A DNA stretch of 64,000 nt from an uncultured Prochlorococcus sp. (GCA_902587615.1 CACILY010000001.1:40887-104886), one strand, 5' to 3'. Shown: positions 8,653 to 17,473, numbered from the stretch's first letter. Numbers and translations are program-made. The notes: generated from the letters alone by a model not told the origin.

Positions 8653-9204
8653 ATGAAGGACTTTCTAAAAAAATTAAAGAATAAAATCAAAACGAGGCTT
8701 AAAACTACATTCTTTTACAAGCAAGAAATCGTCGATTCAAAATTGCAATCAAAACATTTTGATGATGGCACAATTCATATAAATTGGAATTTAGCAAAAG
8801 ATGACATAAGGAAATTGAATAATAAGAGAATACATTGTCTAGGATTGAGAATCTTCGATATTACTCACAATCTATCAAATAATCATAAAACTACCATTAT
8901 GAAGGAAATCCAGTTAAATAAACAATCATTTTCATATAATTATCGAGCACCTCTGCCTACAGGACTTTTCTCATTAGAAATTGGCTATAGGGATCAGAAG
9001 AGTAAGTGGGTAAAGCTTTGTTCCTCTTTTATAAACCTAGGAATCAGAGCATCTGATAACAAGTTTGTAGATGATTCTTGGTTCTATTTGTCAGATAATT
9101 CTAATTCTAAAATGCCAGCAAGTTTACATGAAAAACTTTATCAACTATCACAAAGATCATCGATAATAGGCGGATCTGAACGAATCTATCCAGTAAGAAA
9201 ATAA
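8653..9204 (+). CDS. DUF4912-like domain protein
   Basis: A 183-residue protein. A basic N-terminus (KKLKNKIKTRLK) precedes a beta-sandwich-like domain with IHINWNL, LGLRIFDITHN, YRAPLPTGLFSLEIGYRDQ and WVKLCSSF. These match, in order, the W..., LRLYDVT, ELGYR and LARSN signature of DUF4912. The tail has DSWFYLSDN. The role of DUF4912 is unknown, though carbohydrate- or surface-related binding has been proposed from the fold. No signal peptide, so likely cytoplasmic. Confidence 0.6.
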   Translation: MKDFLKKLKNKIKTRLKTTFFYKQEIVDSKLQSKHFDDGTIHINWNLAKDDIRKLNNKRIHCLGLRIFDITHNLSNNHKTTIMKEIQLNKQSFSYNYRAPLPTGLFSLEIGYRDQKSKWVKLCSSFINLGIRASDNKFVDDSWFYLSDNSNSKMPASLHEKLYQLSQRSSIIGGSERIYPVRK

Positions 9205-9227
9205 TAGTAAGCCAATCAGATCTTTAG

Positions 9228-9626
9228 TTAAATATTATCTTTTATACTAAATATAAACCAATTCATGAAATTAATTGGATTTAATAAATACTTGATTTGC
9301 TTATTTGAAGAATAATTGAATTCTGATGAGCTTTTCCCGATTAGTTTAATTAAACTATCTCTATTATTGTTTTCAGTATTTTCGATAAATTCTTTGGATT
9401 CTTTTATTTCGGATAAGAAGAACCAACTTTGCTTACCATTGTTAAATTGAACAATAATTCCAATTCCCATGCCGTCTGTCATTTTATAATCTACGACTTT
9501 TCCTGAAGGATCACTATTTATTTGGAGTCGTAGTGAATCAGGTAGGCGATCATTTATTTGGTTAAGATCAATTGTAACTTCACTCCCAATCTCGAAGCCC
9601 ATAGATATTTTTCCTATTTCCTTCAA
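9228..9626 (-). CDS. DUF2862-containing protein
   Basis: A 132-residue protein. The first 75 residues match the cyanobacterial DUF2862 pattern: FEIGSEVTIDL, a DRLPD-like segment, then YKMTDGMGIGIIVQFNNGKQ and SWFF. The family usually comprises about 65-80 residues with an SH3-like fold. Here an extra C-terminal 55 residues (rich in N and K, ending FSIKDNI) are added, which is unusual. Function of the family is unknown. Confidence 0.65.
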   Translation of the reverse strand: MKEIGKISMGFEIGSEVTIDLNQINDRLPDSLRLQINSDPSGKVVDYKMTDGMGIGIIVQFNNGKQSWFFLSEIKESKEFIENTENNNRDSLIKLIGKSSSEFNYSSNKQIKYLLNPINFMNWFIFSIKDNI

Positions 9627-9748
9627 TGCTTTTTCTCTGATTGTTGTTAATTTAACATATTAAATAGCTTCAGTGGTTATTAATATCATTAAATATAAGA
9701 TTTTTGGTGCAAAAATAAATATAATCTATCTTTACTTATTCTTGAGAG

Positions 9749-9895
9749 CTATTTCCGTGATCTTAATTTATCATAAATATTATTAATTCCACTTGCTGTT
9801 AGCTTTAAGAGAGCTACACAGCAGGCTATAAAACCAATTGCAATAACAACAGAAAGCAGAGTTGAACCTAAATCAATACTTGAAAAGGATTTCAT
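9749..9895 (-). CDS. Small membrane protein (48 aa)
   Basis: It begins MKSFSSIDLGSTLLSVVIAI, with one transmembrane helix (about residues 10-31, with a CC pair) and a basic tail ending KLRSRK. A single-span, positive-inside layout. No recognised family. Confidence 0.5.
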   Translation of the reverse strand: MKSFSSIDLGSTLLSVVIAIGFIACCVALLKLTASGINNIYDKLRSRK

Positions 9896-9981
9896 ACTAT
9901 AAGTTTGTTTATGTTTAGTTTTAGCATACTATTTCAATTAAATTAAATTCTAAACAATAAGATTTGCTCAGTGACGTCACT

Positions 9982-10164
9982 TTACGACATCCAAAAACCA
10001 CCATTGCGAAGGAGTTTAAAATAATTGTCACTAGAGGACTTATTATTATTTTTATGCTTGACTGTTATTTCTTGTTCTGAATCTCTTTTCATAATCAATT
10101 GATTAATGGAGAATTGATTTCTTCTTTTCAGAAATTTATATGAAGACCAACTAAGTAATCCCAT
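9982..10164 (-). CDS. Possible small basic protein
   Basis: A 60-codon frame (MGLLSWSSYKFLKRRNQFSI), rich in K, N and S, with a predicted disordered tail. It has no domain or family support and its composition is near background, so it may not be a gene. Confidence 0.3.
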   Translation of the reverse strand: MGLLSWSSYKFLKRRNQFSINQLIMKRDSEQEITVKHKNNNKSSSDNYFKLLRNGGFWMS

Positions 10165-10484
10165 TTAATAAATTAAGTTATTTATTTAATAGCAAAGAAA
10201 TCTGTATAAGGCCAATCCTCTTAAAACTAAATTAGGGTTTGCTGTTTTTAGACCAACGGACTTGAAATCCAATTTGTTTTGACGATGTAAAAATTTATCA
10301 GTTATTTATTAATTCAAATAGATTACTGGTTTTGTGAGGTTTTCATTCTGTATCATCAACTACATTGACGATCGCTATCAAGTTAAAGCATTCTTTCGAC
10401 TTATTCTGATTACAAGATATCTGTAGATAAATAAATGATTTCTAGCCATAAAGGATATGTGCCTTCTTTTTGGCGCTTATCTAA
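10165..10484. other. 320-bp stretch without a supported gene
   Basis: An A+T-rich intergenic stretch. The only notable items are CGGACTTGAAATCC at 10257-10270, identical to the core of a typical tRNA-Ser(UGA) anticodon arm but not part of a complete tRNA, and an 18-codon frame (10435-10491) that overlaps the start of the next gene. No promoter is identified with confidence. Confidence 0.5.
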
Positions 10485-10682
10485 ATGCTAAAAACTAACG
10501 CGGTCTCTCATTCAAGTTCTCTGAGAGCATATACGGTTCACTATAGGACTTGTGAAAACAGAAGAATTGAAAACTGTTTTTATGCCTGCGATGCTTATGA
10601 GGCAAGATTGCTGGCAATGGAATTCAACAAATATATTCATGACCATCCAAATAGCATTGATTTGATTCGACTAGAGAACTGA
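10485..10682 (+). CDS. Conserved small picocyanobacterial protein (65 aa)
   Basis: It begins MLKTNAVSHSSSLRAYTVHY. The body has YTVHYRTCE, CFYACDAYEARLLAMEF and IDLIRLE, an alternating alpha/beta pattern. Codon use and internal order support a real gene. It resembles short picocyanobacterial proteins with a DAYEAR motif, but I can name no function. Confidence 0.6.
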   Translation: MLKTNAVSHSSSLRAYTVHYRTCENRRIENCFYACDAYEARLLAMEFNKYIHDHPNSIDLIRLEN

Positions 10683-10904
10683 GACTAATCTTTATTGCAT
10701 TTATTAAGTGCTTTTTGCCTGTTTACATTGAGATTTATCTAGATCTCTCCTGATATAGGTCTAAATATCTAATTAATCATAGTGTTATACATTTCTTTTA
10801 ATTCATAATGATTAGCATTCCTTTCTTCACAAATCATAGACCTTAAATTGTTCTGTCAAGAAAAGAGCTATAGTTTTTATATCATTTCTAATTAGTTTAG
10901 TCCC

Positions 10905-11672
10905 ATAGATACTTATCTTTTTCATATTCTTCTTTTATCTATCTCTTTAATTGCTAATCTAATCTCTGCCTTTGCAGGAGGTGGTGCAGGACTTATACAG
11001 CTTCCAATTTTAATATTTCTAGGCTTGCCATTCCCATTGGCACTGGCTACCCATAAATTCGCAAGTGTGTGCTTAGGAATTGGTGCAAGTGTTAGACATT
11101 TTCAAAATAAAACATTAAACCCTTCGTTAATGTTTTTTATATTATGTACTGGTATCCCAGGTGTCTTTATTGGTTCAAATATTGTTCTTTTAATACCAGA
11201 TAAATACGCTTATATAGCCTTAGGCATATTAACCTTTTCAGTAGGTTTTTACTCTGCTAATAATAGATCTCTAGGTTCATATACTAATGGTAGAAATTTC
11301 TATAAGAAAAATTTTCTTATAGGGGGCATAGGATTATTTCTTATTGGTATTTTAAATGGATCACTTTCTTCTGGTACAGGGTTAATAGTAACAATCTGGC
11401 TTGTTGGCTACTTTAAACTGAGTTATTCTGAGGCTATTGGATATACATTAATTATTGTTGGATTGTTTTGGAATGGTTTAGGGGCTTTAGTTTTAGGTCT
11501 TATTAGTGAGATTCGGTGGAATTGGATCCCAGCTTTGCTTTTAGGTTCATTAATTGGAGGATATATAGGAGCACATCTCTCTATAAATCAAGATAAACAA
11601 ATCGTGAAAAGAGCCTTTGAAACAATTTCTGTTCTTATGGGGATCTCTCTAGTTATAAGAGGTTTGATGTGA
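10905..11672 (+). CDS. TauE/SafE-type membrane permease with non-canonical start
   Basis: A protein of about 250 residues with eight hydrophobic segments in two repeats. Repeat one has FAGGGAGLIQLPILIFLGLP and repeat two has LSSGTGLIVTIWLVGYF, the glycine-rich hallmarks of the TauE/SafE (DUF81) family of anion or sulfonate permeases. The open frame runs from 10896 and clearly encodes the first helix (ILLLSISLIANLISAF), yet contains no ATG, GTG or TTG before 11025. A start at TTG 11025 would delete helix one and its glycine motif. I therefore mark ATA 10905 as the start; ATT at 10926 is an alternative. The transported ion is unknown. Confidence 0.72.
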   Translation: MDTYLFHILLLSISLIANLISAFAGGGAGLIQLPILIFLGLPFPLALATHKFASVCLGIGASVRHFQNKTLNPSLMFFILCTGIPGVFIGSNIVLLIPDKYAYIALGILTFSVGFYSANNRSLGSYTNGRNFYKKNFLIGGIGLFLIGILNGSLSSGTGLIVTIWLVGYFKLSYSEAIGYTLIIVGLFWNGLGALVLGLISEIRWNWIPALLLGSLIGGYIGAHLSINQDKQIVKRAFETISVLMGISLVIRGLM

Positions 11673-11793
11673 TTTCTATAACGCTCTAAATATTGAGCAA
11701 TCCTTTCTAGACGTTAATTTTTAGTTATTCATCACATGAATTCAATGATTCTGGTTCAAAATTGATAATTGATAAAGCCCATCATTTACAGCT

Positions 11794-12036
11794 ATGGAAT
11801 TAACCTTTCTGACTGCATTGTTTTTTCCTGACTATGGAGCAAATGGAGTGCCATGGGATTTGTATCTACTTCATTTCTTCTTCTTTGCAATAGTTATCCC
11901 TTTTCACGTCATAATTTTTGCGGCTCGTAATGGACAGACGGTAAAGCCAAATGGATATAAGGACTGGTTGAAATATGAAACGCAAGCAGTAAAAAATGAA
12001 GAGACTCCATTCCCGAACAATTTCCCTACTGTTTGA
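11794..12036 (+). CDS. Small conserved membrane protein (80 aa)
   Basis: It begins MELTFLTALFFPDYGANGVP. A Trp/Leu-rich segment and one strong helix (HFFFFAIVIPFHVIIFAA, about residues 28-47) are followed by a polar tail containing GQTVKPNGYKDWLKYE. It looks like a conserved cyanobacterial membrane protein of unknown role. It converges with gpgS, with a 9-bp gap. Confidence 0.65.
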   Translation: MELTFLTALFFPDYGANGVPWDLYLLHFFFFAIVIPFHVIIFAARNGQTVKPNGYKDWLKYETQAVKNEETPFPNNFPTV

Positions 12037-12045
12037 TTCTTATAT

Positions 12046-13278
12046 CTATTTAAGTAAAAAGGTTTTATTAGACTTTTCTGATTTACTCATATCTTCAATA
12101 CCTGCCTCTGCTAGGTCATCTTGTAATCTATTCTCACAGGCTAGAACTCTAGCCCAACAAGGAAGTTGCTGCTTAACCGGAGACTCTCTAAAGTTTAAGA
12201 TTGCAGGCTTTAATAAATTCCCAAATTTTTGAACCGATAATTCTTCATTATGTCGGTCATAAGGTATTTGGTTAACAGCTGAGTCCAAACCAAACTGTTT
12301 GACTCTATCTTCTCCTACTCGACGGTATAGGACTTCTAATGTAGATAATTGCGAATTAGTAAGTGTCTGAGCTTGATGTTCCATTAATCCCCTAAGAACA
12401 CTTGAAAGAATTTCAGTACACATTTTCTGAAGACCTTCTTTTTGAGTAACACCAATCTCTTTATGCTTGTGATCAAAAAGCCCTAAATCAACCTGAGCTA
12501 TTCGTGAAATTCTTACATTTCTAAAAACTTCCGAAAGTAATCCAATTTCAAGTCCCCAATCACATGGAATTCTTAAGTTCATTCCTAGATCTCTTGTAAA
12601 GGCAAACTCTCCGGCGAGTGGATATCTAAATGCTTGCAAATATCTAAGGAATGCCCCATGCCCTAGCAATTGTTCAAGACTAGTAAGCAATGGACTCACA
12701 AATAATCTTGTTGCACGACCTTGTAATGCATATGTTTCAAGAGAAAGCCTGCTATAAAAAGCTTTTACATATGAGATTCCATGCGAAGGATCTAATAATG
12801 GTTGAAGCATTCTGGCTGGATACGAATTGCTGAAGGTACGAATGTCAGCATCAAAAAGAGCTACTACATCAGATGAACGTGTTGCGACTCCGATTCCCTG
12901 CCAAACAGCCCAACCTTTGCCCGGTGTTCCAAGAAGTTCAAGACCATTCTTTTCTTGAGCTTTTAAAAGTTCTATGACTGCTGGGCCATTAGTCCATTGA
13001 ACATGAACTGGAAATGGCATAGAGGAAAAAAAATCTTTTGCTTCTTTGACTTCGTCTACAGTTTTGGCAGACAAAGCTATAACTAGTTGATTTAAACCTT
13101 CAAGGTTTTTGAGTATATCTCTAATGTTCGCAAGTGCTGGTCTTTTGAATTCGTCAAAAAGACAAGGGATTAAAATTGCTGTAGGCCTTTTCTTTAGACC
13201 CAGACATAGCTCAGATAAGGAATCTGAATTAATTCCATACTCATGAATTGTTGTGATCAAACCCTGTTGAAAGTCCAT
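12046..13278 (-). CDS. gpgS: Glucosyl-3-phosphoglycerate synthase
   Basis: A 410-residue GT81-type glycosyltransferase that joins glucose from an NDP-glucose donor to 3-phosphoglycerate, the committed step to glucosylglycerate, a compatible solute favoured under nitrogen limitation. Seen: AILIPCLFDEF near residue 35, GKGWAVWQG (120-128) and the metal-binding DAD in LFDADIRTF (143-145), then GEFAFTRDLG and CDWGLEIG, all typical of GpgS/MpgS-like synthases. It is divergent from the phosphorylase gene across about 50 bp, a likely shared control region. Assignment to glucose rather than mannose transfer follows known marine picocyanobacterial biology. Confidence 0.88.
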   Translation of the reverse strand: MDFQQGLITTIHEYGINSDSLSELCLGLKKRPTAILIPCLFDEFKRPALANIRDILKNLEGLNQLVIALSAKTVDEVKEAKDFFSSMPFPVHVQWTNGPAVIELLKAQEKNGLELLGTPGKGWAVWQGIGVATRSSDVVALFDADIRTFSNSYPARMLQPLLDPSHGISYVKAFYSRLSLETYALQGRATRLFVSPLLTSLEQLLGHGAFLRYLQAFRYPLAGEFAFTRDLGMNLRIPCDWGLEIGLLSEVFRNVRISRIAQVDLGLFDHKHKEIGVTQKEGLQKMCTEILSSVLRGLMEHQAQTLTNSQLSTLEVLYRRVGEDRVKQFGLDSAVNQIPYDRHNEELSVQKFGNLLKPAILNFRESPVKQQLPCWARVLACENRLQDDLAEAGIEDMSKSEKSNKTFLLK

Positions 13279-13327
13279 TCGATGATTAGTGCTACAGAAT
13301 TAAGTAAGAAACATCGATCATTCTGAT

Positions 13328-15103
13328 GTGAATAGTAGTAAATACAAGGATTCAGGAGTGGAAGAGGAACTTCAAACCATGAAAGGTTTGATTTATGAAA
13401 TCTACCAAGAACACTCTGCAGAAGAATTAAATATAGTGTGGTCTCAATTGTTGCAGATTTTGGATGAAAATTGTGTAATAGAGAATTCAAAATGTATCTC
13501 GGCTCAACCTCTTTGGGATCAATCTTCTGTTGTTCTTATTGCCTACCCTGATTGTGTCTATCGTGATAAAGAACCTACCTTACAAACCTTTTTAGAACTT
13601 ATAGAGAAAAAGATAGGAGGCTTGGTATCAATTATTCATGTGTTACCTTTTTTAACTTCTACAAGTGATGGAGGTTTTGCTGTTTCAAGCCACGAGGTTT
13701 TAGAAAATCGTTTTGGTGAATGGAAACATTTAAAAGATTTATCGTTTAATCATATTTTGATGGCAGATTTGGTTCTTAATCATGTTTCTTCATCACATGA
13801 ATGGGTTCAGCAATTTATTAAGTCCATTTCACCTGGAAATGAATATATATTGGCACCATCTTCAAAAGATGGTTGGGACAAGGTTATTAGGCCTAGAAGT
13901 TCTTCACTCTTTACCAATTTATCTACCAATAAAGGGCCTGTAGATGTTTGGACTACATTTGGACCAGATCAAGTTGATGTGAATTGGCATAATCCATACA
14001 TATTAATAGAATTCATAAAACTAATAGTTAGATACATAGATCATGGCGTTTTTTGGATAAGGCTTGATGCTGTCGCTTTTATATGGAAGGAAGAAAACTC
14101 ATCTTGTTTGCATAGAGCTCAAGTACATAAAATCGTAAAATTATTAAGAATGTTATTGAGTACTCTTTGTAAGTCTTCAGTAATTATTACCGAAACCAAT
14201 GTTCCAGAGAAAGAAAACCTTTCTTATTTGAATTCAGGAGATGAAGCACATATTGCATACAACTTTACTCTGCCACCATTACTTTTAGAATCTTTAATAA
14301 GTAGTAAGGCAGATTTGCTAAATGAATGGCTTTTTAAATGGCCTTCATTGCCAGATAAAACATCATTCCTAAACTTTACGTCATCCCATGATGGTATTGG
14401 TTTAAGAGCTTTAGAAGGTCTGATGGACTCAAATAGGATTCATAATTTATTATTTAATTGCGAAAAAAGAGGAGGATTAGTTAGCCATAGAAAATTAGAG
14501 AATGGAGAAGAAAAACCATATGAATTAAATATAAGTTGGTGGAGTGCCATGTCCGATAGCGGCCGAGATCAATCTCTTTGGCAGATTCAAAGATTCATGT
14601 TAAGTCAGTTATTTACACTCGCATTAAAAGGTATCCCTGCTTTATATTTACAAGCTATTCTAGCTTCAGAAAATGATATTCGCACTTTTAGTAGTTCAGG
14701 TCAACGTAGAGATTTAAATAGAGAAAGATTTCAAGCAGATACTTTACTCTTAAAACTTAATGATCCTAATTCTTTCCCTAGTAAAATTATTAAAGAGTTA
14801 AAGACAGCAATCCATTTAAGAAAACAATTACAGTGTTTTCATCCTTCTGCACCAATGAAATGCCTTTCTCGAGGAAGAAGTGATATCGTTATATTTTCTA
14901 GAGGAGAGGGCGAGGATATGTTATGGGCAGTTCACAATATGACAAATAATAAGTTAAGTCTTTCACTTTCTAAAAACTTATCAATTCCTGATAACAACGA
15001 GTTACATTTATGGAAAGATTACTTAAGTAATCAGACTTTCTTTGATAACAGAATTGATCTTCAACCTTACTCTGTAATATGGCTTACGCGAGTACAACCA
15101 TGA
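13328..15103 (+). CDS. GH13 subfamily 18 sugar phosphorylase (probable glucosylglycerate phosphorylase)
   Basis: A 591-residue alpha-amylase-family enzyme related to sucrose phosphorylase. Catalytic residues are visible: nucleophile D247 in WIRLDAVAF, acid/base E289 in VIITET, and the transition-state Asp after His in SSHDGIG (354-355). GH13_18 contains both sucrose and glucosylglycerate phosphorylases. Neighbours that make glucosylglycerate and phosphorylate glycerate argue for the latter: glucosylglycerate + Pi to glucose-1-phosphate + glycerate. Database pipelines would probably label it sucrose phosphorylase. A GTG at 13328 is used here; an ATG at 13380 is possible. It overlaps the phosphatase gene by 4 bp (ATGA). 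Confidence 0.82.
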   Translation: MNSSKYKDSGVEEELQTMKGLIYEIYQEHSAEELNIVWSQLLQILDENCVIENSKCISAQPLWDQSSVVLIAYPDCVYRDKEPTLQTFLELIEKKIGGLVSIIHVLPFLTSTSDGGFAVSSHEVLENRFGEWKHLKDLSFNHILMADLVLNHVSSSHEWVQQFIKSISPGNEYILAPSSKDGWDKVIRPRSSSLFTNLSTNKGPVDVWTTFGPDQVDVNWHNPYILIEFIKLIVRYIDHGVFWIRLDAVAFIWKEENSSCLHRAQVHKIVKLLRMLLSTLCKSSVIITETNVPEKENLSYLNSGDEAHIAYNFTLPPLLLESLISSKADLLNEWLFKWPSLPDKTSFLNFTSSHDGIGLRALEGLMDSNRIHNLLFNCEKRGGLVSHRKLENGEEKPYELNISWWSAMSDSGRDQSLWQIQRFMLSQLFTLALKGIPALYLQAILASENDIRTFSSSGQRRDLNRERFQADTLLLKLNDPNSFPSKIIKELKTAIHLRKQLQCFHPSAPMKCLSRGRSDIVIFSRGEGEDMLWAVHNMTNNKLSLSLSKNLSIPDNNELHLWKDYLSNQTFFDNRIDLQPYSVIWLTRVQP

Positions 15104-15909
15104 TAATTAAAACCACAAGAGATATTATTATTGTCTCAGATATTGATGGAACACTGATGGATCATGAATATGATCTTTCTCCAGCAATAGGAACTATTAA
15201 ATGGCTTCAGCAATTAGGAATTCCTATAGTATTATGTACCAGCAAGACAGCTGCTGAGGTCAAGGTTATTAGAGATTTCATTAATATAAATGATCCATAT
15301 ATAGTGGAGAACGGTGGCGCTATTTATGGATCTAATCCAAAGACAAATGAAGAATGGGAATTAATATTAGGTCGATGTTATAGAGATTTAAGAGATGTTT
15401 TGGATAGACTTTCAAATGATATCAAATTTCAATTAACAGCACTAAATGACCTTGGATATAAGGATATAAAAAAGCTTACTGGTTTAAATGATTCTCAAGT
15501 TACTCTGGCTCTAGATAGACATTGGAGCGTACCCTTCTTAAATCCACCTGAAGAATATCAACTTATACTTAATAATTATTTAGACCTATATGACATCAAT
15601 ATATATCAGGGTAACCGGATGAGTCATTTGTTAGGCAGAAACAGTCATAAGGGTAAAGCAGTTTCAGCTTTAAAGAAATTCTTGAATAAGAGTGGTTCCT
15701 CTATTATTGCTCTTGGAGATTCACCTAATGACTTACCATTATTGGAAATTGCAGATCAAGCGATAGTTGTCCCAGGTGTTAATGGGCCGAATCAATCGCT
15801 TATTAATGATCTTATGCGTAATAACATTAATTATATTTTGGCACCGGCTCCCCATGCTAAGGGATGGTCATTTTCTATTAGAAAACTCTTAGAAGAATAT
15901 TATTTATAA
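15100..15909 (+). CDS. gpgP: HAD phosphatase, glucosyl/mannosyl-3-phosphoglycerate phosphatase type
   Basis: A 269-residue HAD-superfamily hydrolase. It removes the phosphate from glucosyl-3-phosphoglycerate, the second step of glucosylglycerate synthesis. Motif I is DIDGT (14-18), with motif II in LCTSKT and motif IV in GDSPNDLPLLE. Segments PYIVENGGAIYG and LLGRNSHKGKA are typical of the MPGP subgroup. ATG at 15100 overlaps the previous stop (ATGA). An in-frame ATG at 15079 is also possible but would overlap by 25 bp. It is followed by the kinase gene after 1 bp. Confidence 0.85.
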   Translation: MIIKTTRDIIIVSDIDGTLMDHEYDLSPAIGTIKWLQQLGIPIVLCTSKTAAEVKVIRDFININDPYIVENGGAIYGSNPKTNEEWELILGRCYRDLRDVLDRLSNDIKFQLTALNDLGYKDIKKLTGLNDSQVTLALDRHWSVPFLNPPEEYQLILNNYLDLYDINIYQGNRMSHLLGRNSHKGKAVSALKKFLNKSGSSIIALGDSPNDLPLLEIADQAIVVPGVNGPNQSLINDLMRNNINYILAPAPHAKGWSFSIRKLLEEYYL

Positions 15910-15910
15910 A

Positions 15911-16912
15911 GTGAACAACATATCTCAGGATAATAACTTGGATAAATACAATCCATGGTGCTTGGAGTTTCATCAGCATGAATCACTTCCAATGGCTGAT
16001 TACCAACTTCTTTTAGACTATTTCAACTTAACACCTGCTAAATTAACAGATTTGTGGTTACATGGTGATATAGATAAACTTCAATTTCTAAAATCTGAAA
16101 TGTTAATAACCAAAGGTTTTCTTTGGTCATTCTGTCTCCCTATAGTTAGCCATATTGCTTCCTACCTTAGTTCCAATCCTGAACCTGTATTGTTAGGTAT
16201 ATCAGGCCTGCCTGGTTCTGGTAAGTCAACCCTAGGTAAGGTTTTAGAGAAAGCCTTTCAATTGAATAATATAACCTCTAGTGTTATATCTTTAGATGAT
16301 TTTTATCTCCCATCTAGTGAGTTAAATATAGCTATGAAAGATAATCCCTGGAATGTTTCTCGAGGCCTTCCAGGTAGTCATTCATTAGAAGATATTCAGA
16401 ATACAATAGATCTCTTTCGAAAATCAGGAGAAGTAAAAGCTCCAGTCTTTGACAAGTCACTTCGTAATGGGTTAGGTGATAGATCTGGATGGATGTCTTC
16501 TCGTTCTCAAGTTTTAGTCATTGAAGGTTGGTTTATTGGATGTAAACCACTTCAACCCTGCCAAAATATAAATAACTTTGTTTCCATTGATCAAGTTCTT
16601 CTTGATGAAGAAATAATCTATCGATCTAAAGTTCAGAAACTACTAAAGCTTTACGTTCCTATTTGGGATCAGTTCTATAAATTATTTCATCTTAAGGCCA
16701 AAGATTTTCTTTACACGATGTCGTGGAAAACAGAACAAGAAAATAATATGCTATTAACTAAAGGCAGCTCACTTTCTGGTAAAAGGTTGAAATCTTTTAT
16801 CAGAATGATAACTACATCAATTCCACAAAATAGTCTTCAGAATATTGAAGCCAATATCATTTATGAATTAAATAATAGTCGGAATATAATCTCGATAAAA
16901 ACTGTCATTTAG
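15911..16912 (+). CDS. D-glycerate kinase (GLYK type)
   Basis: A 333-residue P-loop kinase of the plant/cyanobacterial glycerate-3-kinase group. GLPGSGKST (99-107) is the Walker A. SVISLDDFYLP and the family segment DNPWNVSRGLPGSHS follow, then VLVIEGWFIG. It phosphorylates D-glycerate; the plant enzyme makes 3-phosphoglycerate in photorespiration. Here it sits immediately after the phosphorylase and phosphatase genes, so it may also recover glycerate released from glucosylglycerate. GTG start 1 bp after the previous stop supports co-translation. Confidence 0.87.
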   Translation: MNNISQDNNLDKYNPWCLEFHQHESLPMADYQLLLDYFNLTPAKLTDLWLHGDIDKLQFLKSEMLITKGFLWSFCLPIVSHIASYLSSNPEPVLLGISGLPGSGKSTLGKVLEKAFQLNNITSSVISLDDFYLPSSELNIAMKDNPWNVSRGLPGSHSLEDIQNTIDLFRKSGEVKAPVFDKSLRNGLGDRSGWMSSRSQVLVIEGWFIGCKPLQPCQNINNFVSIDQVLLDEEIIYRSKVQKLLKLYVPIWDQFYKLFHLKAKDFLYTMSWKTEQENNMLLTKGSSLSGKRLKSFIRMITTSIPQNSLQNIEANIIYELNNSRNIISIKTVI

Positions 16913-16999
16913 TTTATTAGCTTATATTTCTAAAAATCTAACATAGTCAACTTCTTTTTATCTTTTATAATATCACTTGAAGCTAGAATTTAAAATCTA

Positions 17000-17377
17000 A
17001 TGGCATCTCATGTTTACCTAATTCGAAACGGTGAGCTATATTCTATTGGTTCAACGGATAATTTAGACCGTAGACTTGAACAGTTGAAACCAGGTGTTTT
17101 GGTCGCTTCACTGAAGAATCAAAATGCCGAAAAGATTACTAAGGAATTGCAATTATCATTTAGACAATCTCGCATTCCTCAATCAGATTATTATAGGCTA
17201 TCTCTTAATCAGGTAAATGAGTGTAAAAATAGATTATCAAAATTAGGAGGTTCCAATTACTTTCTGCCATTCTTTAGTGGATATAGACTTGCAATTGCTT
17301 TTATATTGGCATGGATAATTATTACTTTTCTCATTGTTGAATTTGGGATAAATCCTGTAATTAACAATTTTATTTAA
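17000..17377 (+). CDS. GIY-YIG-like domain protein with C-terminal membrane anchor
   Basis: A 125-residue protein. Residues 1-80 resemble the MUG113/T5orf172 branch of the GIY-YIG superfamily: HVYLIRNGELYSIGSTDNL, then DRRLEQLKPG and a helix QNAEKITKELQLSF. The final part has a strong hydrophobic helix (RLAIAFILAWIIITFLIVEFG, about residues 95-117). A DNA-cutting fold tied to a membrane is unusual. The catalytic Tyr, Arg and Glu positions appear at least partly kept, but activity is unproven. Confidence 0.6.
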   Translation: MASHVYLIRNGELYSIGSTDNLDRRLEQLKPGVLVASLKNQNAEKITKELQLSFRQSRIPQSDYYRLSLNQVNECKNRLSKLGGSNYFLPFFSGYRLAIAFILAWIIITFLIVEFGINPVINNFI

Positions 17378-17473
17378 GTACTCTTCACCCTTGCGCCAAA
17401 CATTGTATTAACCTAATATTAATTTTATATTTTTAAATTCTAAAGCTTCTATAATCAATTAAATATCTAATCT

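Noticed and set aside
10435-10491. 18-codon frame overlapping the ATG at 10485 (possible leader peptide)
   Set aside because: Such short overlapping frames are common by chance in A+T-rich DNA; no run of regulatory codons or attenuator hairpin is visible.
11996-12232. Plus-strand frame overlapping the end of gpgS and the small membrane gene
   Set aside because: It is antisense to the conserved gpgS C-terminus and has no motif.
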